64,000 bases of DNA, taken from Branchiostoma floridae. Taxonomy: Eukaryota > Chordata > Leptocardii > Amphioxiformes > Branchiostomatidae. The notes beneath the pieces were generated by a model. That model saw nothing but the letters and a program-made list of their open reading frames with translations, searched no databases and was not told the DNA's origin. Position numbers and translations under genes: made by a program. Location: the NCBI RefSeq assembly GCF_000003815.2, contig NC_049979.1, forward strand, positions 15,619,240 to 15,683,239, written 5' to 3'. Shown in pieces: positions 1 to 11,467 of this stretch. Within the stretch, counting starts at the first letter, position 1; every line of letters starts with the position of its first letter.

Positions 1-1513
1 GTATTCAGTTGTAAAACATAGGGGATAAGGAAACATTTGACATAATTATGAGTAATATAGCACAATCATAGTTCTTAAAGGGACATAATGTAAATAAGAA
101 AGTCACTGTTTTCGGCCATTTTTTTACATTATGAGTTGATCTACCTTATTACACTGCACAGCAATATTTACAACGTATTGATACGACTTTGTTGTGCCGC
201 CAGAACGTCTCGAAATATGCGCACTTCCCTTCGCCGCTTGAGTTGTCCGCCATTTTATCCAACTCTCCGACGAACCAAAGTGCGCTTTAGAACGTGTTCG
301 GTGGTTTGCTCGAATCGTTACTAAAGTTTGTTGAAAGTCCCTCAGCCTGCGAAGCTCCGAGGATCTGCGACCGCAACGGTCGATCTGGAAATCTACGGCC
401 GGCTTACTTCCGGTAGGCTGCCCGGAAGTAAGTGAATTTGGTCGTGGCTTACTTTGGCATTGTTAATTAGTGCTAGAAATGTGATAGAATGATGAAGATA
501 AGTTGGAAATAAGTTACAAATGTCAATATGACTGGAGATTTTAAAGTTCAGAACCTTTGAAATTTTGGCGCCAAATTTCTACAATATGTCCCTTTAAAGT
601 TTTGGTAGTTTGTATGCTGCCTTCCTCAGGGCTAAAGTGACTGATGCTGAAAACATAGGAAGGTACCAGATAGCCTACTGAAATACTGGCATTTAAGAGA
701 AATTTAATGATTGTGTACAAGAAAATACCCAATGATCTACATGTACCATCCTGATAAAAATTGTTAATAGATCAGTGTAAAATTTCTGCCACTCAGGTGA
801 AGAGGACTGACCGACAGTTCTCACCTGTCATGACTTTATCGTTTCACCACAGCAGAGCATTATGACTCAAACAAGGTCATTTGTTTCTTAGTGTAACTCT
901 TACTCATATCCTGATGTGTATGACTGGGCCTTCAGCTGGGTTAGTCTGATGCTCTGTGCATCATGTGAATAAAGCTGTGTTTTATGTGGTAAACCTATCT
1001 GTGGAGCCTTCTGGCATCTCGTCATAGACCCAGTAAGACCTGTTAAGACTTCAGAAACCTCTATGATCTGTGACCTGTGTAAAGGTTCAAAATACCATGA
1101 ACTCGGGACAGAAACTTTGCATTTTACTTGAATCACTTAAGGGCTTAAGTACAGACATATTACAATCTTTCTGTAATGTTAAACCCAAAGAAGCTTTCAT
1201 ACAACCGACATGTTGATTCCTACTTCTCAGGAAGTACATATGACAATCTCTGTCCAATGTGCTTTAAATGTACTTGGCCAGTTAACTTGATTATATCATG
1301 GTGTCCTTGTGACCCTTCCTAAATGAAACAGGAACTGTAACATCATTGTGAGTAAAGCCAAAGGGGTAATCTAACACTGCAGGCTCCATACTTAATCTCT
1401 CCAAACCTCTTCTGACCTTTGATAACATGTACATCAAACCAAAGTATCATTGGTGGTAAAACTCACAGGGATAGACAAACCTGCAGACCTGGTATTGCTG
1501 ACCTACATTAACG
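1..1513. other. Gene-free left edge, includes IYD 3' flank
   Basis: I find no convincing coding exon here. The part next to 1513 should contain the 3' UTR of the minus-strand IYD gene, but I see no canonical AATAAA on that strand to place its end. A short inverted repeat lies at 403-432 and is listed separately. Confidence 0.5.
403..432. repeat. 11-bp inverted repeat (hairpin)
   Basis: CTTACTTCCGG (403-413) and CCGGAAGTAAG (422-432) are perfect reverse complements separated by 8 bases. Each arm carries an ETS-like CCGGAAGT core. It could be a small fold-back insertion or a paired ETS site. No gene start is visible next to it. Confidence 0.6.
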
Positions 1514-4296
1514 TTACATCAGAACCATGATGTCTTTGAGCTCTCTCCTCTGAAGGTCAGGGACTGTGGCATTGTGAGCAGGATAGCCGATGGGTAGGAG
1601 TAACAGAAGCTTCTCGTTGACTGGCCTGCCGAGTAGTGTACGTAAGGCTGGGCCAGCATTCAGTGGTGTGCTGGTGACTGTGACAAGTCCTGCATTCTGG
1701 GGCACAAGTATGTCAAATCTTCATATAAGTGTCAAGAGATGTTACCCGTCTTATATCAATGAGTAGTTCCAAAATGTTTATTTTCTACAAAATAGTGACA
1801 TGTTAGAATCAATCTAATTGGCTTTATTGTCGCACACATTTTGTTGTGTTAATAAATTTGTTTCACATCTCTACTGTTAGATTTTTCAGCTTTCTGTGAA
1901 CATGATCTGATGAGATCAAATTCTGCAAAGTAATTCTGGCAAGGGAATCAACACATTAGAGCAATTAGTACAGAAGCTCCCTCTAGTGCCCCAAGTTGAA
2001 ACCACAGCAATATGTAAATACTTCCTACGCCTAAGTGTTCACGTGCATGCCCACCATCCTGTCTACACTGATACTTGAAAGGGTCTTAACTTTTAAAGAA
2101 TACTTTGTTGACACCACCCTGTCCAATCATAATTTTGATAACCAGTTATGATATTTGATGTTTGCAGTCCTGAATTTTTTAAATTCCCTCATGGTAGTCA
2201 GTACCCACCTGCATACTGGAGCTGCAGACAGAAACTAACCAAAATGGTTAGTGGATAGCAACTGCCGGGGCAGGTGTGACAGTGACCTGGGTGGTACCTA
2301 GATTAATTGTTACCTGGATTGCAGCAAGAAGAATGCCCACAGAAATGGAGATGCTGATTTCGCTGTAGTAGTGGTTTAGTCGCTCCCCATTTGGTCCGAT
2401 CCCATACGTCTGTTTGAACACCATGATTAGATAGGGTGCTATATCCAGGTATGGCTTCTCCCATGTTGTCCGAAACTTTTCCAGGTCTTTGACCCACGTG
2501 GCACTCATTCTCTTCCTGTAGTTTTATTTGTATTTGATATAAATTTGATATTATTACATGTAAATAAAATACAAACATATCAGCAGCACAATAAAATCAT
2601 TTGTATATGTATGATGCTATTTGATTACCATCACTCATTTTATATTGTAATCATTCAATAATAAAACATAAAATATAACATGACATGTAACGTTATAGTT
2701 CTTACAATATAACTGTTAACTGTTACATGCAATGAAAAGGAAATGTGTGAAGGCCAACCCCACTCATAAACTTAGAAAGCAGCTGGTAGATTCTGCAGTT
2801 TTAGCTTGATAACATGATTTTGGCAGATGAACAGAGAGGAGTAAGCTAACCTGTAGTTGATCTCCTCCTCTGCCTCCACAATTTCCCTGATCTGATGTTT
2901 CAGACTGAAGTCCTGCACAACCACATATGTCCATGGCTGGGTGTGGGCTCCACTGGGTGATGTACCTACAGCATGACACATTGTGTAAAGAAGATTGTCT
3001 AACATTTAAAGTCGCCCATTACAATTTTAGGGCCTTGAGAGTCATTTTTTTTCAAATTCAATTTTCAAAATTGCAGACAAGAAACCATTACTGGCTTGAT
3101 CCTGTGTTGATTAATTGTGGGGCGCAATAAATTCTTCTTGTCCTTTTTCATCCTGTCGGCCAGTTCAGATGGACTAAGCAACTTGACATATTTTATAAAT
3201 AAAGGGGTCCATTTGCAGCATCTTTGCACATTCTTTTTAAACACTCAAAGTATAAAATAATGATACAAATGTGTTAGTATGGTGAAGTAAATGTCAATAT
3301 TGTACCAATTGTGTTTTCGAGGATATTTCCAATGTTAAAGCTCTAAAATTGCATTGAGTGCCTTTAACAGTGTCTAACTGACAACTACAGAATGTACTTT
3401 CAGTTCATCAAATTTAGTGCTAGTAAAATTTTTGGTGCCAAAAGTGCTTTCAAGACGTCCTGATCAGAGCACAACAAAGTCATATTCATACATCGAATAT
3501 TGCTGTGTTTTGCAATAAGGCGGATTCAATTCATAATGTAGACCAAAAACAGTTTATTTTTATGACACATCCCTTTTTCAGGTTAATTAATATAGCAATA
3601 ATAGTTCATTTGTAGCAAGAATGACAAAATTACCAGTGAGGTCCTTAAAAGGCCCTCTTTCCATTTAGTGGCAATCACGGTGCGACCAAAGTGCAACCAA
3701 AATTAAATTTTGATGTCCTGAAATCCATAATTGTTAAATTTCATATGAATTATGATGACTCCATAATGCAAGACATATGAGTATGATTTAAAAGACAACA
3801 ATACACACGAAACGTTTGAAAATCGTTCTTCATATGAAAAGCATTGGTTGCAAAACGGTTGCTGCCCCAGTAGAACTGAGACTGAGAGAGGGTAATGTTA
3901 CCAGACCACGCCCCCTAAGTTACCTGCTGTCTTGATCAGTGTTTGCACGACCCCTAGCGGCACAGGATCGTCACTGAAGAATCGAACGGTCCTTCTCTGG
4001 TCCATCAGTCTGTAAAACTCCACCGATCTTTGGAGCATTTCCTTCTCTGTGTACCTCTTCGGGCGATAAGGAATATGTTCCGTCGTTTCTTCAAGACCTA
4101 GAGGTCCTCCCGCTACTTCTTGGTCTTCCTCGTGGTCATCATCCAGGTCCAGTTGGCGGGCGGGATCGTAAGAAAAACGTCGCCTTCTTTCTTTTCCTGA
4201 GAGACGTTGGGCCAGGAACTTGAGGGATAAGTAGCCGATCAATGCTATGAGCAGATGAGGCCAATACTTGGTCAGAAATGGAGCTGAAAAGTCCAT
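1514..4296 (-). CDS. IYD: Iodotyrosine deiodinase (4 exons, complete)
   Basis: Flavoenzyme that removes iodide from mono- and di-iodotyrosine so that iodide can be reused in thyroid hormone synthesis. It is a membrane-anchored member of the nitroreductase-fold family that uses FMN and NADPH-derived electrons. Exons on the minus strand are 4296-3924, 2965-2851, 2515-2314 and 1696-1514. All junctions are GT-AG and the phases (1, 2, 0) agree, giving 290 aa, close to the roughly 289 aa of the human enzyme. Residues 10-28 form a transmembrane anchor ([18 protein letters not shown]). [14 protein letters not shown] matches the arginine-rich FMN-binding start of the catalytic domain, and [13 protein letters not shown] follows. 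The substrate-lid residues are conserved: Glu and Tyr in EEEINYRKRM, and Lys in TWEKPYLD. The C-terminal part has [25 protein letters not shown]. The stop codon lies inside a TAACGTTA motif. In a chordate with an endostyle this enzyme fits iodide recycling (inference). Confidence 0.95.
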
Positions 4297-5519
4297 TGTC
4301 GTTCCCCTTCTGTTTTGCTAGTGTAGATACCACTGGAGTAGAAAGGCGCCAAGGTAGATGTAACCCGGAAGTGAAGTGGTAGAGGTCAACAGCTGACAGC
4401 AACAACAAAACGTGGGTGGGACACATCGGTAAAGGCCGCATGTAGCCAGCATACAGGTAATGTAATTTTTTTGGGGGGAAGACACTGGCAGCACAGCAGA
4501 TTAGTGTTATCAGTTGTCTTTTGTTACTTGCTTTCAAATTGTCATGTCACACACTAGGACGTCTTGTAAAAGAGAGGCAGCGGCTGTTTTATCTGAATCA
4601 CTGACCAGGTCCTACATGCATGCCAGAGCGCGAACGCTATCTCCGACTCCGTAGGTGCGGTGCAATATTTTATCTGTAACGTTATATTATTCATATTCAC
4701 CTTGCATCCAGCCGATAGGTACCCTTGTCGGGTAATGAGGCTGGTAGCACGGCGGTCGGTTGCTAGGGTATTCTTTCCCGTTGCTATGCGAGTTCGAAAG
4801 AGTATCGGGTTACAAGAGGCCTACTATTTGCTAACCGTAAAATATTTCAAAATAAACAAGATGTTATGACAGGGAAAATGTATTCAAAATAAGATTAAAT
4901 TCGCAATTTTAGATAGTTTGAATCTTCCCGTTTGAATTGAGATAGTTGTTTCGTTTCGATTTTGCTTCCAAAGACGATTTTTTTTCTGTTTCTAGGAAGG
5001 CCTTCAATTTGACCATACTCTTGATAAGATGGGCCGCAAGTGCCATGGCAAATTCTCGATTTTTATATTTTTCGTCATCTGAGAGGCAAATAAAACTTTC
5101 TGTTTTGGGGATTTTTTAATTTTTAATTTTAAGCAAAGTTACAGTCAAAAATATGCGTAAAATGGCATTTTTCGCACTTAATTACCAATAATTCAAAATC
5201 TAAGGCATTTTTTAAAAATCCCCAAAACAGAAATCTCGGGAAAACCGTTGCGGTCATTTTGAGCCGTCAATGAGTTATGTTGGACTATTCTTGGTGGAGA
5301 TCTTAAACGATGTTTGCACGCATGTCATGCTGCACGGAGAGCGGGAGGGTGTTATTGATACCGGTGTAAACAACACTTATGATATTCAAGGTCACCAACA
5401 AAAACGCCAGTAGCTTCGTTACATATTACAGGTTCCAAACAAAGTGAAAGCATAGATGTAATGTCCAGAAAATTGTTTATATTGGTTAAAAACTATATTT
5501 TTCGCCTGATTCAAGTTAG
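4297..5519. other. IYD upstream region, no identified gene
   Basis: This holds the IYD promoter side and then AT-rich sequence. Short plus-strand open frames (for example 4660-4869) show no recognisable domain and no clear donor site. A fold-back repeat is at 5097-5233. If the exon candidate at 5520-5643 is real, its upstream exons should lie here, and I could not identify them. Confidence 0.4.
5097..5233. repeat. Fold-back element with about 22-bp inverted ends
   Basis: The left arm at 5097-5119 (starts TTTCTGTTTTGGGGATTTTT) is repeated in inverted orientation at 5212-5233 (AAAAATCCCCAAAACAGAAA), with about 90 bp of AT-rich sequence between. The structure is MITE-like. No target-site duplication is obvious. 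Confidence 0.6.
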
Positions 5520-5643
5520 TTGGGAGGAAAATGCCAGAAAGCACGGTTTTCCTGCAATGACCGCAGATGACCTAAATAGAACACGGGTTCCGTTCGAATT
5601 ACGTCAGATGGAACATCATCGAAGAAGGTTCGAATTCGGCTAG
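5520..5643 (+). CDS. Possible terminal exon of an unidentified gene
   Basis: After an AG acceptor at 5518-5519 there is an open frame of 40 codons to a TAG at 5641-5643. It is hydrophilic and basic: it starts WEENARKHGFPAMTADDLN and ends in RQMEHHRRRFEFG. The composition looks like the end of a small nuclear-encoded protein, such as a mitochondrial or ciliary factor, but I do not recognise the family. The upstream polypyrimidine tract is weak and no partner exons were found. It may be a chance open frame; the minus strand is also open here. Confidence 0.25.
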
Positions 5644-5879
5644 ACATGGGAGATTTTGAGCCCGTATTTGACCACCGTGTAGAATCGGTATGTAGATGGC
5701 GCAGGGTAGAGTGGAGGAGGCTTTGATATGTAGGCGAGGAATTAAAATGCAGACCTCTTGGAAGATTGTTCAAGCGCCACCAACTGACCAGTCTAACGTG
5801 TACGAACCTTTTAAAGGTTTTAATGGCTAAATTGGCATTTAGACCTGCCATTGTTTTCTCATTAATGAAATAAGAAAGA

Positions 5880-6416
5880 ATGGAGTCGTAACTAATATTG
5901 ATAGATGGGCATGGAAGAATTCTAAATCTGATTTTTTTGGGCCCTATATATGATGTTATCAGGTTTTTATTGCCCCAAGTATAATTTTTTTCTATGAGAA
6001 AATACAACACTTTGGTACATACCACTGCAATGAAGCTATGTTTGTTTCTAAGCTATGCACATAATCATAATGATGAAAGCTACAAACTCACATTTGCGCA
6101 ACTTGATGTCTTTTAATAATCTGCAGTTATTAGAGAATAATTGTTTTCATCTAATTGAAATAAGTCAATTTCTAATAATCATAGATCGTTAGAAGATATG
6201 AAGTCGTGCAAACCTGAGTTTGTAGCTTTCATCATTATGTAACGTTACATGAAAAACATAGCTTCATTGCAGTGGTAACGTTATGACCAAAGTGCTGTAT
6301 TTTCTCATAGAAAAAGTTATTTGAGGCAATAAAAGCTGATGATGTCATCCATATGGCCCAAAAAAACCAGATTTAGAATTCTTTCATGCCCATCTATCAA
6401 TATTCGTTACGGCTAC
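5880..6416. repeat. Long imperfect palindrome (fold-back element, about 535 bp)
   Basis: The left arm from about 5882 (TATTGATAGATGGGCATG near 5896) is repeated inverted at the right end (CATGCCCATCTATCAATA near 6387-6404). The match continues inward through GAATTCTAAATCTG, TTTTCTATGAGAAAATAC, ACTGCAATGAAGCTATG and CATAATGATGAAAGC almost to the centre near 6150. The arms differ by scattered substitutions and by a 6-bp TAACGTTA-type insertion present only in the right arm (6276-6283). No coding capacity is supported. This is a non-autonomous fold-back DNA element. Confidence 0.8.
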
Positions 6417-9400
6417 ATCTACTTTTGCTGACCATATCCATACTATCTGCAAATTGCCCCCATGAGTATACCTATCTATACAGATGTACCCTGGGTGGCA
6501 GGATATATGATTTGATATGAGTTGTTCAGGTGATCCTAACATCTCGGCCATCTCCTAATTGCTCCCGTGAGAACCTGCAGCATATCTTCTTTTTTTGTAC
6601 TGGTATCCCATGGAGAAGTTTCTGAGGTCCACAAGTATCTAATCAGTGCAATCATTGCTTGCTCTTCATTCATTTCCTGCATTGTTGTGCCATTGTGAAG
6701 ACAGAATCAGAACAGGTACACAGAAGAGAAGCTTTAATGCTTTGTGAGGATGTAATGTTTTATTTCCTTTTTCCTACTTCCTGCACTTATTAATTGGGCC
6801 TCCATTTTGCACTGCTCTTCCTTTCAGTTGCCAGGAATCAATCCCTATTATAGCCACTTGGTCAATTCTGGCCTCCAAGCAGAGCACTTCTGGCAAAGGA
6901 AGGACCAGTAGTGTGACTTGGCCAACATTTAGGGTTTTGATGATGTTGTATAAGGTTATCTGTTGGGTTCTCATTTGATATTTTGCAAAGTAATTTTTTT
7001 CACACACAACCACCTCTGAAGTGTCCCTTGCTAGAGTTAGGTTAATGGGATCAGATGACTTCTTCCTGCATACCTTATCCAGGTATTCAGGCAACTAGAT
7101 CAACAGTTGATGATATCATACATATTACATGATGTAACCTGATTGATAACAAAACTCATTGACTGGTTACCATTCATCCCCAAACACTCTGTGTTCTTGT
7201 TGCCTGTTGTACTAAAATGAATCAGCCATTCAGAATACACCCAGGTATTGTTGATCCTGGTAACTTGAGATCATGTTTGGTTGGATGGCCACAAGAGAGG
7301 CCCAGAGGGTCTAATCCACTGTTGACCCCCAAATTGGGTTTGCGGATTTCCTGCAAAGCATAATCTTACCACAAAAATTCCACAGCTTGTTGGTACACAG
7401 GCTTCAGTTCAGATGTCAGAGGAAGAAAATGCACATAATTATATCTATAACTACAGTAATAACACATGTTCTGCTAAGCGTATGCCACTCTGAGTAAAAG
7501 ACAAAATACAGCTTAATACAACAATACCTGGTTTTCCAATGAAAACAAGTATGTTTTGAAAGATAACATATTTTATTATATCATGGTCTGCTTCTTCAGT
7601 ATCACTTGGCAATTACCGGATCTTTTGCTGGGACCTCAGTTGTTGGTCAATATTTGGGTTGTCTAATGTGTGAGGAATGGTGTTGGTAAAGGGGTTAGTG
7701 TTAGCACACTACAGCAAATATTCTACACTCATGGAAAGTGTGGTGATGGCTGAAAAGAGGCTGGTAAGAAAACTGGAGGTCACAAAATTTAACATCAAAT
7801 AAAGGAAAACAACAGTAGAAAGAATAATTGTAGTTAAAGAAAAGCTAGCATTTTTCTCAAATTGTGTTTGTTTGGTCTTCAGCCTTTATGCAGGCTTTCC
7901 TGTTATTTTCATGCCCCCTGTGAAGGACATGGTATGACCCATGTTAAAAGATGTATTGGACGTAAGTGAACATTGTTTTTTCAACAGCCACTCTGCACTG
8001 GGGAAATACTTGTCAGCTGAAGAGAAACACAGTTCTGAAACAGGTGTGCTATAGCAGGTGTTTTTAGAAGGTGAGTTTTTTTGGCTCAATCTGTTGACAC
8101 TTAAGTGCATGGCCACTAAAAATCTGCTGTTGTATGGGTCTGTTACGGCATGCTCATTCAACATGATTCCAGAACTACTCGGTATAAAATGTTCATAGTC
8201 AATCTACAAGAAATTTATGTTGAGAAGAGCATGTGCAATTTGGTCATAGGAAAAATAAATCTCCTCATGCATAGAGAGTATGATTCTTATGTGTACTAGG
8301 TACAAATTTTGGGTCACAATAATTCTTTGTGCAGAAGTGAATAAATCAGCTAACTTTGTAGTAAGTGTGAACAAAACAAAATGACTTTGGGAAAGAGACA
8401 GATATACATTTCTGAAGACCCTTAAGAATTTGCAGACATGTAACATTACAGTTTGTACATATAATGTTGTATAGAATGGGTGGAATGGCTCACATTGTCC
8501 CAACAAAGCTTTATTGGATAAAACCTTGTCAGTTAACATTGATAACATTTAAGGGTCTAAGTCAGCTTTGGTTCATTCATATAAGAATTCTTTGCCAATG
8601 ATCTACAGTCCATAACTGAAAGGTGTTTTGTATGTATATGTTGCCACATTATTTCCCATGATGTCTAGCGGACAGTGACACTCATTCAACATTGACACAT
8701 GTAATGTTAGGGGACTTCTTTTTGAACATGCAGGAAAAAACAGATTGACAAAGTAGAAAATGCCAATCAAAGGTCTAGCTGAATTTCTATATATTCTTGG
8801 TCACAAAACCTACCAGGTAGTACGACATGGAGAACAATCATGCAAATCTATCAAAGTGATGCGATATTTGTCCTTGCTGACAATATCTTTTTCCTGGTCT
8901 ATTGTATGCATTGTATTCATTGATAAATCCTTCTTGATTTCCGCGTAAGGCCTTTCTTTTGTGGTGACCATGTTCTATTCTAGAAAATAGCTGGTAATCT
9001 GCAAATTTAACATCAGTAAAGGATGAAGTATCACAAGACCAGCAAATAGTACTTGCACTGCAATAAAATGTATCGTCATTGCTGCAGTAAGTGTGCTTAA
9101 CTCATAGTGACCTCCTGTGAATTATTACCTTGCCCTTTTCCTTTGACAGCTCCTTGTGCCGGTTTCTTGGTTACAGAGGCATTGTCAGCAGGTACAAACT
9201 TGACAAATAAGATTTACAATTACACAGGGCTAGCATAGATTTCTTGCTGAGACAGCAAGGCAGACTACAGAAATCGCTCAACCAGTCCTCCTCACAAGAC
9301 ATTCATTTGAAGCATAGCATGTCTGTCGCACGATTTGCTCCAACTCAAATCTTTTGTCCGTGGGGTTTTTCAAATTTTCTCCACACCAATTACTCGTGTC

Positions 9401-11467
9401 CAGCCCCGTGGGACTATTGTCGCTAAGCAACTGTTTACAAACCGTAACAGAGTGCGTGCTGCCATGATTGGGATCCTGTTAAGCAACTGCATGCTGTGAC
9501 ACAATCTGTAGTTACCCCTGAAATTCCCAATAGACACCTGAAGATCTGTCCACACAGGTGAGCAACAGCTAGCAGCAAATCTAGACATGGTCAAAGAATA
9601 GTACTGTTGGTTCTAGACCTATTTATACAGTAAACGTGTACTTGCCTTGAACATATATTTTCTGCTAAAAGCGCTATTGTGCTTAATCATTTTATTGGTC
9701 TTTGTAGCAAAGCAAGTTAATATCATGATCTTTTGTGTGGACTCAGCTATTTAAATGTGAGTTGTGCTATAGAAAATAAGCATGATTTTTTCAGGTTGTT
9801 GATAACCCCACACAACTGTGCTTTGGGTTATGTCATGTTAAATCATAGATAACCTATCTACATGTATGCTATAAAAACATGTTGAAGATTGAGATGAGGA
9901 AAGGGTAATCTTTTAATACAGAGTTATATAACTTATATTTTAGCATATCCTGAAAGCCACAGAGGTGAACAGGATGTAAAAGTGCCCTTCTGGACTACCT
10001 GAAGAGCTCTTGTTTACTACTTCAGCCATTCTGTCAGGGGTCAGATTAGACAGGTTAAACCTGTGCTTGTAAAACAAATGTAGTCCTGCATCACACAGAG
10101 GGGATTAAAACTGCCCAGCTGTTTGTGTAGGAAGGCCAGAGGTATCTGTGTAACCCAGGGTACAGGGGAGGCATCCTCGTTTTTACGGGCTGACGGTTAC
10201 CTTTCTTCATAGAGTAGGCTAATTTCATCTTGTATGAAGGCAAGATAGCAGTGGTTTTTAATTAAAGATTATCTCTCATAGTCTCAGTTAATCAGCCTTT
10301 ATGGTGCTATAAATGCTTTAAGTTGTCTGAAATGTAATCTGTTGTTGCTGTGTCCCCAAGGGCACCTGTTTTGATGACATTTTTGTACAGGTTGATGCAT
10401 TTTAACATTTTAAGAGTTGTTACACACAAATTATGAGAACAACTTGGGTAAATGTAGTTTCCCAGTTTTCTTGAATTGAACTCTAAAGAAATCTGGCAAT
10501 TAAGAGCGTGACACAGACATAGGCAAGACTGAAAAGTAAAACAGGTGTTGTCAGGGGTGTTGTTTTGTACTTTTTTGTGGCTCATAACAATGTTGTCAAG
10601 TACCTGCTGTTTGCCAAGGGCGGCAATGCAAAGAAAACGGGCCAATAAGTGCCAGCTTGATATTAACCCCCCAATCTGTATTCTCATATTGCATGCCATT
10701 GTAGGTATAGTAAATGGAACATAATACTTGTAACGTTACATGATTTTTGTTGGAAATATGGCTTTCATTTTAATATCTTAGATTGTGGTAAGCAAACAGG
10801 ATGTATACACTGTAATTTTTGTTACCTTGCTTTGCACTTCCACAGACTTTCCACTTGGATTAATTTCTTCTATACATTGAGACATAGTCATTTGGAAAAA
10901 AAATGATAGAACTGTTATGAGGTCTGAGGAAATTTTTTTGGCCTTAGAGGCAGCACTATTTACTCTCTATGCACACAGACCTCAGGGAGGGAAAAGACAG
11001 TAGGAAAACATGACAGTTCTCTCACCCCTACATCTGTTTGAAATCAATTATCTGGAACCTCCTAATTGATTAATATCACCCTAGGGGGGACAGTCCCATT
11101 GGGGTATACAGCATGGGGCCAATTAACTGGCTTGTCTTTATTATCTGATCTGAGTCAATTGAGGTAAGATGTCATCCCAAGGGATCTACTGTACTAGGGA
11201 GGGAGGGATAATGCTATCCTGGCTGGTTAGCAAGTGAAAGTATTGAGGCAGAAGTGACCACAGAGAATGGTACTCAGGCTAGGATAATGACACTGCTGAA
11301 CTATATTTACTGCAGTATGTCTGGCAGTTCAAGAAACAAAAGACTTTGCATTTTGATAGAAGACAAGAAAGTGACTCTTTTGTGTTACAGTTTCTTAAGG
11401 CACTCTACCATGACTAACGACATCACTGGAAAGTTGCAAACTTGGCTGAACTGAAGAGGCCATAGTA
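6417..11467. other. Intergenic, no supported gene
   Basis: Five kilobases of AT-rich sequence with only short open frames on both strands (the longest are about 90-130 codons, near 8204-8548 and 10307-10699). These have no recognisable domain and no convincing splice context. The right end must include the 5' UTR and promoter of the ankyrin gene. An in-frame TGA at 11447 precedes the ATG at 11468. Confidence 0.45.

Noticed and set aside
5516-6025. 169-codon minus-strand open frame
   Set aside because: Its first third lies inside the fold-back palindrome and it has no recognisable domain. Its remainder is antisense to the exon candidate at 5520-5643.
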